Source of the DNA: Caenorhabditis remanei
Taxonomy: Eukaryota > Nematoda > Chromadorea > Rhabditida > Rhabditidae
Assembly: GCF_010183535.1 (NCBI RefSeq)
Contig: NC_071332.1
Span: 15,004,001-15,068,000, forward strand
Length of the DNA: 64,000 nt
Direction: 5' to 3'
Shown: positions 34,870 to 46,298 of the stretch, piece after piece
How the letters are laid out: every line of letters begins with the position of its first letter
How positions within the stretch are numbered: position 1 is the stretch's first letter
Notes under the pieces: generated by a model
Database searches by the model: none
The model's input: the letters and a program-made list of their open reading frames with translations, nothing else
Told to the model about the DNA's origin: nothing
Translations under genes and position numbers: made by a program

Positions 34870-37182
34870 TCAAAAGCTGTTCATGATTTCTCGAGCTAAT
34901 TTCGAAAATATTGGATCACAAAGTTCCAGTCCTGGACCAGTCAAATGAATCGAGTTGTCCACGTAGGTCAGTGTTGTATTCCTATCAAACGACAAGTATT
35001 TTCCTTTTTCAAGGAAAGCTGGGCTCAAATCGTAGATCTGAAAATTGGAATTTTATAAATTGTTCATTTTTCAACTATTAACTCACTTTACACCTCTCAC
35101 ACTTCAACATTTTCAACCTCTCCACTGCATATTTTCTCTCTTCATCTGCTAGTTTTTGATTCAAATGAAGTTGTTCCAAGTCCTCTGGTTTCTGTATTGC
35201 ATATTGCAGGAAATGGTTGATGAAGTTTAATTTGTATAAAGGAAGAGATCCCAAAATATAAATTTTCTTCGCAAACTTCTCATAGTACTTAATGTTTTCG
35301 TTGATTTGCTGGACAATTGTATCATTCGGCTGAATTGGTATTTTGAAGTACTCTGAGAACCTGAAATCAAACCGATGAGCTAAAAAATCAAAATCAATTT
35401 TGATTAAACCTCGCAGTAATAAATAATACATCTGGTTTATGTTTCTTCACTTGTTCCTTGAACATCTCTAACTTTTGCTCGGCGTATGGATCCGCATAGA
35501 TTACAAATCCACCTAAAAACTTATATGTTGGGGGTTTATAGCCAACGTAGTAGCACCTTACCAATAATTGATAAAAACTTGTAGTCCGAGTAGTTATAGT
35601 TGAATTGAGAGCGCATGTGCTCGTTGAGATTTTTCACATAACTGTTTCCTATATTCATTATCGAAATGCTACCTCGCCCGCGCTGGAAACAAATGTTGTC
35701 TGAATTGACGAAATGAACAGTAAGACCAACCGGAAATTCGCAGTACTCATACCCACGGCTTGCTTGATCAGGATGTTTCATATCTGTGGTGACACACTTA
35801 TCATTTTTAGCTGGAACGCGAACCCAATAGTCTTGAAGGCCCTTATTGTTATCAATGATTGTTTGAAGCTCTGGTGGATAAGATCTTTCCCAGAATCCTG
35901 TGTGTTCTCTGACGCTATATTGCAAACCGGCGTTGGCTGCTATTAGAGAGAAGACAAGAGGATAGATGTATTTCCAGGAGAGCTTTAGGTATTGTTTTTC
36001 GTAAAGATGGTGTAGGAAGACTGATGAAAGGAGAGTGAGCACTGAAATTCAATTAGTAAAATTCAATTAGACACCTGTTTTTTTTAACTCACATGTAACA
36101 AGAAGATCGCATTGGAAACTTGTTTTGATAGCGAAAATTGAAAGGATTGGCCAATGAACGAGGTACACAATGTAGGAAATATTGCCCATGTAGATAAGCA
36201 TGTCTGAATTGAGAAGCTGAAAACTATATTATTAAAAATCTTCTTCAACACAGTCCTACCTTGTTATCTCGAGATTCGGCTACAATCAAAGCGGCAGTTG
36301 CAAATGTAACTAATGGTCTTAACACCTGTTTATCGATACCGCTTGGGAAAATACACAGGAACAGTATTGAGAGAATAGTAGTCACAACATCTTCCTTTTC
36401 AATTATTGCTCGAACTTTTGGGTTCTCAACCTTCTCGGGAAGCTTCTTGACGAACACTCTGTTCCAAAAAAGTGCACAGAAGCCTGCAGAAAACTGCCAT
36501 AACCTGAGTGCCATGAAGTAAAATGCGAAGTGAGCATTAATGAGGGAGAATGCAATACCACCAATAATACTGGTGAGGAATACAGCAATCAGTTTTAAAA
36601 TGTCACTTTTGAGAGTTTGAAGAGCAAAGAAAATGAATGGAACAATGAGATAAAATTGCATTTCAACTCCCAGGGACCATAGATGAAGGAAGACATTTGG
36701 AGACTTCTCGTCGGCAAGGAACTGGAATATTTTAATTTTTATTGTGCAATTTTCTCATAACTTACATGCTTGAAATAATCCGCCGAATCATGAATGAGAA
36801 CTTGATTCGTTACCAAAAACAATGAAGCTATTGAATACCTCCAATTGATTCTCCACCAAAAGTCTCCCAAGAAAAGATGCACGAGTACCACAGATATAAA
36901 TACAACAAGGAAGTAGAGAGGAAGAATTCTTTTAAATCTTCTGTAGTAAAATCCAGTAAAATCGGACAACTTCTTTAGTTTGAATTTCGTCAAGTTTTTT
37001 GCCATGAGGTATCCGGAGATAACGAAGAATCTGGAACATTCACATTTTGAATTTGTTTCATTTTCTCGAGCCACTTACATATCAACTCCAAGAAAGCCAT
37101 TCACAAAAACTGATGGGTAGAGGTGGTAAAGGAACACAAAAATTATTGCAAGACCCCTCAAACTTTGAATATCTTGTCTCAT
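34870..37182 (-). CDS. Oac-type integral membrane O-acyltransferase
   Basis: Predicted 659-residue membrane acyltransferase (acyltransferase-3 domain followed by an SGNH-like domain), expected to transfer acyl groups to an unknown substrate. Eight exons: 37079-37182, 36766-37030, 36260-36721, 36093-36216, 35562-36041, 35410-35512, 35087-35360 and 34870-35037, all in frame. The start MRQDIQSLRGLAIIFVFLYH is classic, with the catalytic-type His in YHLYP; then GFLGVDIFFVISGYLMAKNL, FYYRRFKRILPLYFLVV, LHLWSLGVEMQFYLIVP, and NISYIVYLVHWPI. The C-terminal part has a GNS-type block (IMNIGNSYVKNL) and ends with IHLTGPGLELC, where the His may complete the SGNH triad. The length is typical of nematode OAC proteins. 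It is the only intact copy; a 3'-flank duplicate at 39670 hints at a lost sibling. Confidence 0.93.
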
Positions 37183-38210
37183 CGTTCTGGAAGCGATTCC
37201 AGGAATTCAAATCCATTATATATGCGAGATAAGGATGCAAAGATTGGGAAGCTTTCCTGATCTTTTAATACCTTCGTGACAAATGGTAGTATTCCTTCTC
37301 TCGAGAAGATGATTGTTGAATAGGGGCAAAAATCATACGAAAAACCCTCTATGAGGGGAAGATGTTTTAGGAGCAATTTACACACTTTTAGGTCATTCAG
37401 TCTTACCTTCGACCCGTAATAGACAGGATCTGTAAATAGCGGTCAGTGAATAATGTAGAAAGGGCACAGATTGGGGCAGAACCAATACGGACAGCGTGTG
37501 GAAGAGTAGGGAACAATACGCATATGATATGTGCTGAGAAACGGAATGAACTGAAGGGCGCTCGCTCTCGCCATATATATATATTGTCCGAGTAAAAAAG
37601 TTCCGCCATTTTTTCTCGTTGCGGACTTGAGATTTCAGCGCCGCCCGCATTTGAAACCTTGCGGCGCGGGTTTTTGCAATGTCCGGTTTACAGTTTTTTC
37701 GCTGGTAAACCATTCAGAAAACGCTATTTATCTTCAAAATTTAATGTTTATTTCGCTAAAATTTCACTTAAAATGCAATATTGACAATATTTATATATAT
37801 TTTGTTTTGGAGCTTTTCACTTTGACAACCTGTAACTTTCAAGATATTGTCCCTACAAAAAATGATCAACTACAAAAATTATGTGATGTTTTTGCTCTGT
37901 CCAACTCATACAAAATATAATTTGTCAGGCACCAGCGTATGTATGTGCCTCAATTTGACGTTAATCATTACGTTTTGATACGCAGCTTAATCGACCACTT
38001 TTTGAACCAATTTCTCTCAGTTTTCCTGCATTTTCAGTTAGTTTTTCGACCGTTGCGCGTCTTTTTGAGATCAATTCTATTGAAAAATAAAATACAATTT
38101 TTAAATAAAAAATGTATTTTGAACTTCGCGCTAAAATTTAAGCTGATTTCAGCATATTCTCGAAATCGTCTCGTTTCGTTCTGTCTCGTTTTGTCCAGCA
38201 TAAAGTTCAG
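37183..38210. other. Intergenic upstream of the acyltransferase
   Basis: No gene is supported. It holds a short TATATATATA run near 37575 and a GC-rich stretch at 37640-37675 with imperfect self-complementarity (CGCCGCCCGC and GCGGCGCGGG). Confidence 0.5.
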
Positions 38211-38640
38211 CATATTCTCGTTCAACAAAGTTCAGTTACGGCATATTCCAGCACGTTTTAATTAATTTTCGTACCCGTTTTAATTAATTTTCATTCCCGT
38301 TTTAATTAATTTTCATTCCCATTTTAATTAATTTTCATTCCCGCTGGACATTGCGAGAATTTCGCGAAACAAACGTGATCCTTTTTTGTATAAAATAATG
38401 TCATTTGCCTTTCTATTCATTTTTTCATACAGATTTTCACGAAATGAATGTCAAAAAACGAATAAATCCGGCATTGTTAGAACCGTGACCTACGAAAAAA
38501 GTTCAGAATGAGGGAAAATGTACTTGATTCACAATGAAAGGTCACGGAAAGGTCACGGAAACTAGAAATTATGCGGGATAGAGAAATAAATTGAACGTGC
38601 TGGAATATGATGTAACTGAACTTTTGCTGAACGAGAATAT
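38211..38640. mobile_element. 430-bp foldback element with about 47-nt arms
   Basis: The left arm (38211-38257) and right arm (38594-38640) are imperfect reverse complements. Left words: CATATTCTCGTTCAACAAAG and GCATATTCCAGCACGTT; the right arm reads AACGTGCTGGAATATGATGT and then CTGAACGAGAATAT. The centre is AT-rich and includes the 22-bp tandem repeat. No coding capacity. It is probably a MITE or a foldback derivative. Confidence 0.7.
38254..38341 (+). repeat. 22-bp tandem repeat, four units
   Basis: The unit is CGTTTTAATTAATTTTCATTCC with minor variants, starting at about 38254, 38276, 38298 and 38320. It directly abuts the left arm of the foldback element. Confidence 0.9.
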
Positions 38641-38980
38641 AAGAAGGGTCAAATTTCAAAAGTTGTGAATTTTTATGTTAATTCAACATTTTTCTCTTAT
38701 TTTGTATATTTTTATACAGTTTTTGTATGATCCCGGAAATTATCCCAAACCGAGGGGTAATTATACAGATTTAAGTATAACCTGATGAAAATATTCTAAA
38801 ATATGTTTTTCGTGGGCTTTTAAGGTGTTTATTTGTTGGGACTGGAGAAAAAGAAAAGCCCGTAAAATATATGAAAAAGAAAAAGACACGTGGACTACAG
38901 ATTTTGAACAAGTTTAAAATCTGTAGTGACACTACACGGAAATAACTGAAAGATAGCATATATGAAGAATAGAAAATCCA

Positions 38981-39513
38981 CTATTCTGATGACGAATAAC
39001 GATTGTTTAAAATAGCATTCAAATTATTTTGCATTTCTTCATTCGGGACGCTGATTATCCCAGCTTGAGACATGATTTGATAGGCTATTTCTGTAAAAAA
39101 TGAAGAATAGATTTTCTATGTGGTGCCAAAACTAACGTTGCATGAATGGATCTTCAACTTCAAATCTTGAACAAATGTTGTCTTTGTAGAAAAGGTGGAA
39201 GTCCTTGGTAGACATGACAGACCAACGAGACGTTTTTTTCGCTAGAAAAACGTCTGTCAAATCTCTTCCAGTTACAAATGATCCATTTCTCTTATAGAAA
39301 AGTGTTAGCGAGCAGTGATTGTGGAGAACTGTAATGAGAACCGTGATCGTGTTAGTATAGAATTGGAATAGTGCAATACTCACTCCCATCCTCATCCTCA
39401 AAACCAAATTTTTCATCAATCAATAAAATGTGTATTGAACCATTTTCTACTTGAGTTCCTAGTAAGACAACAGTTGCATCAATTTTTGAATCCATGAAGT
39501 TTTGCATTAGAGT
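38981..39513 (-). pseudogene. 5'-truncated gene, possibly NTF2-like domain
   Basis: Three connected exons remain: 39384-39513, 39137-39328 and 38981-39090. They encode TLMQNFMDSKIDATVVLLGT, an acidic FGFEDEDG stretch, LTLFYKRNGSFVTGRDLTDV, RWSVMSTKDFHLFYKDN, and a C-terminal tail ending NNRYSSSE before a stop. Frame closes across both introns. No upstream exon or start codon precedes 39513: a palindrome (39592-39643) and the oac-flank repeat lie there instead. The beta-rich pattern reminds me of nematode NTF2-like proteins, but this is uncertain. Confidence 0.55.
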
Positions 39514-39591
39514 CTGAAAACACACTAGTAAGTTGGTATACTTCAGATACTTAAAAACCGTTGTGTTCGTTATCGTTTCAAAATTTCATCT

Positions 39592-39643
39592 AGCCGACGT
39601 CGTTTACAGAATCACGGTTGTAATTTTGTAAACGATGTTGGCT
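39592..39643. repeat. Small palindrome
   Basis: AGCCGACGTCGTTTACAGAA and TTGTAAACGATGTTGGCT are imperfect reverse complements around a 14-nt loop. Together they form a strong hairpin directly upstream of the truncated NTF2-like exons. Confidence 0.75.
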
Positions 39644-39669
39644 ACATTAAAAAAAAACAACACTTCAAT

Positions 39670-39825
39670 CATTTGAAACTTGCTTTCTAAACTTTGAATC
39701 ATGTTGTTTGAAGGCCTGTTAATTCATTTTACAACTTCTACCAGTGTTATCAAAACATCATTCAATTCAACAAGCAATATATTGTCCTGTCACAAAACAG
39801 AGTAATAGAGAGAAGTTCAAGGAAT
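39670..39825. repeat. Copy of the oac 3'-flank repeat
   Basis: Matches 34680-34835 in order and orientation (GAAACTTGCTTTCT, then ATATTGTCCTGTCACAAAAC). No acyltransferase exon accompanies it. Confidence 0.75.
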
Positions 39826-39967
39826 GTTCAATTAGTTACAGACGAATCGAATATTCAATGGATCTGCCCCTGTCTTCTCTTCAAACTATATTGATACTCT
39901 CAATGACTGCGTGAAAAATATAAAGTAGGTAAAATGATCCATAATTATGAAAAATGTATATTTTCAG

Positions 39968-40082
39968 TAAAAAAGGAAACACATGCAAAAGTACTGGAGG
40001 GATGTGTAAAGCAGATATGGATGCAATCAACAAATGGGTTTACGATAAAACAGAGAGAATATTCTTGTCTGGTTCCAACTGA
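39968..40082 (+). pseudogene. GT92 terminal-exon relic
   Basis: A lone copy of GT92 exon 8 preceded by a TTTTCAG acceptor. It encodes MCKADMDAINKWVYDKTERI and ends SGSN then stop. Intact genes have CKSDMDAVHEWVYDRTEGV and CKPEMDAVHEWVYDKTEGL here. Exons 1-7 are absent. Confidence 0.8.
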
Positions 40083-40588
40083 TCTCATTTTATTTTCCAT
40101 TAATAAAGTAGTTCTCGCTTTCATCTTGAATCTAACAATAAAGAAAAAACAACAGGAATATAATCAATAATATTATGCCAACCACCAATAGAAACGTTCG
40201 TACGTTCATCCAATTCATGTATCAATCCCTCACGAAAGTTCATCCCCAATAGTTCAATCCCGAAAACAGATTTATCAACGTTCATAGATCTCATTGAAGA
40301 TTATTTGAATGTTTGTATTAATGTATTTCTTTGAAAGCACCGACACATCCATCTTTCTTTTTATGTCTTATTTCAATATCCAACAAAAAAAGAAAGGTCA
40401 GTTGTTCTCAATGAACACCTTCTCAGCCACACCTTCAGTCATAGCAGATTTCATTGACAATTGCCCCAACTCGTGTCCTGTTTTTCCCAGTACCTTTTAT
40501 CCAAAATATTCAATCAGTCTTCCTTGATTTTCTCTTGCCAGGAACACACCTTCCAATTTCATTCGTGATCATTTCTCAGGAAAACGAA

Positions 40589-42365
40589 ATGGTTATTCTG
40601 AAAACCTTCAAATCCTCACTGTGTATTGTTTCTGTTTTTCTGTTCGTCTTCTTCATTGTTCTCAACGATAATTTATTAAGCAAAAACTATTCAAACAGTT
40701 TGAAAAATATGCTTCAACTAGGGTCAGTTTTAGTTTAAAATTACAAGCTGATCAAATAGTGTTGATTCAGAGCATCAGAACGCAATGTGGATGATTTGTT
40801 TCCTATTAAATTTTACCATATTGCATTTGTAGACTACAGGTAACAAAGTCTTGTAGTGTATGAACGAAGTATCATTTTTCAGAACCAACACCCCACGTCT
40901 CCGAATTTTTTCAATTAGTGGTTGTCTTGGAAACAGTAAATATTTGAATGTAGATATTTATCAGAAAGGAGTGAGGACACCCACCCGAATGAAAGTATAT
41001 GGACGTCCCCTGGAAGGACATTGTCCATCTGCTTATTGGCTGGCAACACCATGTTTTTTCTCCGCACACACTTTTGAAGCAAATCTGTCTGTAACTGGTG
41101 GATTGACAAAAGTAGGTCATATTTATAACTAGTAAATGTCAAACTGAAAACTACAGTTTTCTTTCGAAAGGGGTGTCTCTCATCAATAAATTTCACCGAT
41201 TCAGGTGGTGATTGAACTGGGACTCCGACAAGTTGAGCTATCAGTTCAAGAAATACATAATCCTGTTCAAATAGGAATCACAATGTGTGTTCAACCAGTG
41301 TATTACTATACTCAATGGCAGAATATTGTACTGTATATTGAAGCATGGAGAGCCCAAGGAGCAACTCGTTTCATCGTTTTCTATCATTCATCTACAAAAG
41401 ATACACGAAAAGTTCTTGATTACTATGAGGATTTGGTGAGAACACACATGTTCGACAAATTTCAACAATGAGATTTCAGGGTATTATTGAATTAAGACCT
41501 TGGCCAAGTTTCGGAAATCTTCCGAATGATATAGCAGAAAAATATCCAAACATTGATAATAGCGCATATATATTCGCTTATTTTCTTGCTTTAAATATAT
41601 GCATTCTTGAAGTCAAAACAACAATAGGAGCAGTCATCGACTTTGATGAAATTGCGGTACCTCGAAACGGGACGACGTTAGATTATGCAACAAAAGAAAT
41701 GACTGGGACTAATGTTGGGGCTCTTATTTTTGAGAACAACTATGTTTCTATGAATCCAAGTATTTATACTTCTGATTTCTCAGGAGTTTCTTCGCCTACG
41801 TTTTATTCTAAAATCGGTCCACAGAAAGTAAGACACTCTAAGTTCAAAAGGTTCATCTCATATTTATAATTTCAGTTTATCTTCAATGCATCAGTGATTG
41901 AGTTGTGTCAAGTTCATCATGTTGAAAGTTTCATAGACAAATCAAAGATCAGTAAAAGATCAGGTGGAGCACTTCTTCATTTAAGATTCAACGTAAACAG
42001 TTTGAAAGCAAATACAATATCGAAACCTTTTCGCTTTTTCCCAAATAACGCTTCCCACCATATTGAGAACATGCAAGAAACAGTATGGAATAAAGTTACA
42101 AAAAACTGATCAACATCACTTCCTTTTCAGGTGAAATCTATCTTTGGGAAGACTCCTCCACCCGTTTCTCTGAAATCTTTAAATACTTTCAATATATGCG
42201 AGAAAAGATCAGAGTAAGATACTTTCTGATTCCAATAGTTTTCGATTATCAAATTTCAGAAATCAGGGCATGTGTCATGGTGCAACTTGTAAGTCAGATA
42301 TGGATGCAGTTCATGAATGGGTCTACGATAGAACGGAAGGAGTTTTCTTGTCAGGAGAATATTGA
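40589..42365 (+). CDS. GT92 (DUF23) family glycosyltransferase
   Basis: Predicted type II membrane glycosyltransferase of 468 residues, probably in the Golgi; related nematode GT92 enzymes such as GALT-1 transfer galactose to N-glycan core fucose. Eight exons: 40589-40722, 40771-40839, 40883-41111, 41205-41435, 41480-41827, 41876-42082, 42131-42213 and 42260-42365. A signal anchor (CIVSVFLFVFFIVL) follows a short cytoplasmic tail. Domain marks: GITMCVQPVYYYTQWQNIVL, EAWRAQGATRFIVFYHSST, the metal-binding-like IDFDE in AVIDFDEIAVP, LDYATKEMTG, and the final Cys-rich exon CHGATCKSDMD. Start chosen at the Met immediately before the anchor. A polyadenylation-like AATAAA follows at 42425. Confidence 0.92.
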
Positions 42366-42617
42366 AAATGGTAGTACTTTTTCTATATGTTCATTTGGAA
42401 CATCATTCTATCAATACAATAGAAAATAAAGTACATTGCTATTTCTTTGTATTCATCAGTTATGAAATAAAAATTGTTGTCCATAATTGACGTCAAATTA
42501 TTTCACATTAGAAATTAGACAGGAATGTCAATTTTTAGATTTTTCAATCCGTATTCAATCCGTAAGTGAAACACATTACACACATTCTCCTTCTCCAACA
42601 TTATTATTCCTCTTCAG

Positions 42618-42825
42618 GTCCAAACCATCTTCGGTATCACTCCACCATCTGGGTCTTTCAAATATTTAGATATTTCTAATCAGTGTGATGTGAGAGTATC
42701 GTAAGAAACTTCGTTTTCAAATACTGTTTTAACATAATTTTCCAGTAAACAAGGCATGGATGCATATATGTATTGAATGGATTTATGATAAAACGGAAGG
42801 AGTATGTTTGGCAGGAGAAGACTGA
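42618..42825 (+). pseudogene. GT92 relic, last two exons
   Basis: Degenerate copies of exons 7 and 8. Exon 7 begins after a TCTTCAG acceptor and encodes VQTIFGITPPSGSFK. The exon-8 copy starts with SKQG but has lost the CHGASCKPE coding segment and then reads into a stop (MDAYMY then TGA); the DNA still resembles the WVYDKTEG and LAGED region. Exons 1-6 are missing. Confidence 0.8.
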
Positions 42826-43281
42826 TCGAATGTTTTTGTAATTATTCGTATAATTAAGATACACACATTTCTTATTGTGCTCATGTTTGAAGCAAACCCA
42901 AACCAAATGATGATTCTTTGTCGCAGATTACGCCATTCTCTTAAAAAAATTATTACTATTTTTTTAATAGAACACACGACAATAAACACTGAAAGCTTTT
43001 TTTTGGAAGACTTCAAGAAGAAACCGAAAAGATCGTATCTTCAACATTAAAGGAACATCTGAATTGTATCCATATAATGGGGTCATCAATCGTTTCTTTT
43101 ATAAACCACGCCCTTGACAACTCTCTAGATTTCATTGATGATTATTCTTTCCATTTTTCACCCACGTTCCTAAATATTGAATGTTCAGTTATTCTTGTCT
43201 TCATTACTGACGCATATCTCTCAATTATCAACATTTTTGATTTTTGAACTCTACAGGTTTCAGATATTGGTTCAGAGCAAA

Positions 43282-45495
43282 ATGAATCTTCTGAAAACCT
43301 TCAACTCACTATTAGTTATGATATCTGCTCTTCTGTTATTCTTTTTGCTGATTCGATTCGATAGTTTTTTGGAATCAAACTATTCATTCAATCTGCGGAA
43401 TGTGCTGCAGATTAGGTCTGTTTTTCTTTAAAACCACTCACAATGTAATGTTCTACTTCAGCAGTCCAGAGATGAACATTCATGATTTGTTTCCTATCAC
43501 GTTTTATCATTATGCATATGTAGACCACAGGCAACTAACTTGCTTTCAAGGCGCATAAGTAATCACTATTTCAGAACTAACCCACCACGTCTCCGAATTT
43601 TTTCTTTGAATGGATGCCTTGGAAACAATAAGTTTCTTAATGTTGATTTATATTACAAAGATAAAATATCTCCAACAAGAATGAAAATTTACGGAATCAC
43701 ACTAGAGGAAAACTGTCCAGCTGATTGGGCACCTACAAAATTATGCTTCTATTCTCCACACACTTTTGTATCAAATCTATTAGTGACAGAAGGATTGACG
43801 AAGGTAGGTGACACAGATCGAGCTTTACTAATCGGAAAAAAAATGAAGACAAACGAAAATTATATAAAACCAGCCTATCTGCCTCGCCTTCGGCGATTCA
43901 GTCGGCTGGCCTCTCCTCATTCACGTGGCCACCTTCTCTCAAACGTGCCCGCATGGCCGAGTGGTCTAAAGCGGCTGTCGCTGTCCAAAGCACGACAGTT
44001 CGGTTTTGCCCGCTGGCTCAGTTTCTCTTCTCTTTCCAAACCCGCTGCGGACAGTGCCTCAGACAAACAGACAAACACCACTTGTCTTTTATATATAAGA
44101 ATGATACCAGCCTGTCTCCCCCGCCTTCGGCGGTTGAGCAGGCTGGTATCTCCTCATTCACGTGGGCACCTCTTTTCAAATGTGCCCGCATGGCTGAGTG
44201 GTCTAAAGCGGCGGTCGTTATCCAAAGCACGCCAGTTCGGTTTTGCCCGCTGGCTCAGTTTCTCTTCTCTTTGCAAAACCGCTGCGGACAGTGCCTCAGA
44301 CAACGCCCAATTGTCTTTTATATATAAGAATGATACCCGAAATATTTAGGTTGTGATTGAACTGGGACTCCGGAAAGTTGATCTATTGATCCGAGAAATA
44401 CATAAACCTGTTCAACATGGACTCACAATGTGTGTTCAACCAGTCTATTACTATACTCAATGGCAGAATATTGTGTTGTATATCGAAGCATGGAGAGCTC
44501 AAGGAGCAACTCGTTTCATTGTTTTCTATCATTCATCTACAAAAGATACACGAAAACTTCTTGATTACTATCAGAAATTGGTGAGAACAGATATGTCCGA
44601 TAAATTGCAACAACTGAATTTCAGGGTGTTATTGAATTAAGATCCTGGCCAAGTTTCGGAAATCTTCATAAAGATATTGTGGATAAGAAGCCAAACATTG
44701 ATAACAATACCTTCCTGTTTTCGTATTTCCTGGCGTTGAACATATGCGTTCTCGACATCAAAACAACATTTGGAACAGTTGCTGATTTCGACGAAGTTAT
44801 AGTTCCCATAAATGGTACAATGTTGGATTACGCAACAAAAGAAATGACTGGAACTGATGTTGGAGCTCTTTTGTTTGAATCTAACTACGTTGCGATGAAT
44901 CCAAGTATTTATACTTCTGACTTTTCTGGAGTATCATCTCCAAGTTTTTATAGGAAAGGTCTAAATAAAGTAAGTTTTTGCTATTGACTCGAATATAATC
45001 GTTTTTCCAGTTTGTTTTCAATGTTTCTGTTATTGATTTGTGCGAAGTACATTTTGTTAAAAGTTTCATAGACAAATCAAAAATTACTAAAGATGCTGCA
45101 GGCTTAGTTCTACACATGAGGTTTAACGCGAAAGATTTTGACGATGTACCAACTTCGAAACCTTTTCATTTTTTCCCGAATGACACTTCACAACATATTC
45201 AAAATATGCATAAGACAGTAGGCTGAACATGATGACATACTGCCCATTATTCTTTTAAGATTCAAACAATTTTTGGAAGTTCTCCTCCACCAGTTCCTAT
45301 GGAGTCTTTGAATGTTTTTGTTGAGTGTGGACTAAGACAGTTGTAAGAACCTCTCCTTATTCCAACAACATTCCAACATCAAGTTTCAGTAAACAAGGCA
45401 TATGTCACGGTGCTAGCTGCAAACCAGAAATGGATGCAGTCCACGAATGGGTTTATGATAAAACGGAAGGATTATTTTTGGCAGGAGAATACTAA
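43282..45495 (+). CDS. GT92 (DUF23) family glycosyltransferase
   Basis: Predicted 467-residue paralog of 40589-42365. Exons: 43282-43415, 43462-43530, 43575-43803, 44350-44580, 44625-44969, 45011-45217, 45260-45342 and 45390-45495. All exon lengths match the paralog except exon 5, which is one codon shorter. Signal anchor MISALLLFFLLI, then GLTMCVQPVYYYTQWQNIVL, VADFDEVIVP, LDYATKEMTGTDVGALLF, and CHGASCKPEMDAVHEWVYDK near the end. Intron 2 uses a GC donor (CACAG then GCAACT) where the paralog has GT. Intron 3 is 546 nt instead of 93 because of an inserted tandem tRNA-related repeat; an 269-codon frame running through that intron is spurious. No disabling lesion. Confidence 0.92.
43871..44336 (+). 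mobile_element. Two tandem tRNA-related repeats (SINE-like) in a GT92 intron
   Basis: Two copies of about 230 nt (43871-44107 and 44108-44336) in direct tandem. Each starts with CAGCCT and a CCGCCTTCGGCGG-type hairpin, then carries GCCCGCATGGCCGAGTGGTC, a good match to the 5' end of a Ser/Leu-type tRNA including the A box (43954-43964; 44191-44201). About 35-40 nt on is an AGTTCGGTTTTGCC B-box-like word (43997-44010; 44234-44247). Each ends TATATATAAGAATGATAC. A proper tRNA fold is not evident (no anticodon arm or matching acceptor stem), so I interpret this as a Pol III-promoter-bearing SINE-like element. The paralogous intron lacks it. Confidence 0.7.
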
Positions 45496-45699
45496 TCGGA
45501 TTCGAAGATTCTCGTAATAATTCGCCAGATAGAGCACACCAATAAATTTGTTTTTATAACAAGGTGTGCAAACTTGAAGAAAGCTATTCATAAAAATTCT
45601 TCAAAGTTTAAATGTTAAGTATTTTTCATGTTAAGTATTTTTTGTTTTATCCTCAATGAATGCTTGGCAGCGTTATCTTCCAAACGTACATATCAGAAT

Positions 45700-45709
45700 G
45701 CAGATGTTT
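45700..45709 (+). promoter_or_regulatory. Shared srh upstream motif GCAGATGTTT
   Basis: About 95 nt before the 45802 start of a now-broken srh gene. Confidence 0.35.
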
Positions 45710-45801
45710 CTAAATGCTATGTAAATATTAAACCAGAATTTATAAATGTTTTGTTTCATAATACACCGGTTTTCTCATTCGAACGTTAGCATTTGTTACT
45801 T

Positions 45802-46298
45802 ATGAACATAAATTGTATCGCTGAAACGAACTACTTTGACAGCCCTGAATTCTTATCTCTTGCATTGCACACTAATACCATTTTATCAACTCCACTTTAT
45901 ATCTTTGGCATTTATATAATTCTAACGAAGACTCCAACTGAAATGAGTTCAGTCAAATGGTATCTAGTCAATATGCATGTTTGGATTATTCTATTCGATT
46001 ATTCCATTGGATTATTGACAATGCCCCTATTATTTTTTTTTTCATTTTCATTGGTTGTGAGTTTTTTATTATTATCGGAGCTGACATAAGTTATCAGAAG
46101 TCAGTTTCAGTAATGTTTTCTTCAATCGTTGTTGTTTTTGAAAATCGGTTTCACAAAGTATGCACATATCGTGTGCAATATTATTGGAATATGTTCAGAA
46201 AGCAATGGATTTGCGCCCATTATATTCTCGTAATAATCATGTTCATACCATACAAATTTTTGACACCTAATCAAAACCTTGCGGTTCGAAATTTTTAA
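45802..46298 (+). pseudogene. Srh chemoreceptor with internal deletion and no last exon
   Basis: Nearly identical to 46898-48103 at its start (MNINCIAETNYFDSPEFLSL). The first exon then loses about 33 codons after LLTMPLL, covering the CFAGYPLGILRHFGVST stretch, at a T-rich site. Exon 2 remains (FENRFHKVCTYRVQYYWNMF) but ends ...LAVRNF and stops, because sequence jumps directly into the srh 3'-flank module. Exon 3 (TM5-TM7) is gone. Both deletions have T-rich junctions, consistent with microhomology-mediated loss. Confidence 0.9.

Noticed and set aside
37393..37713. 106-codon minus-strand frame upstream of the oac gene
   Set aside because: No motif and no splice connection to the acyltransferase, whose own start is well defined.
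43947..44020. Functional tRNA-Ser/Leu gene
   Set aside because: The A box is good, but I cannot form an anticodon arm, variable arm or matching acceptor stem, and the unit is part of a longer tandem repeat.
43540..44349. 269-codon open frame reading from a GT92 exon through intron 3
   Set aside because: Exon 3 ends at a normal GTAGGT donor at 43804 and the paralog splices there; the rest of the frame is translation of the tRNA-like repeats.
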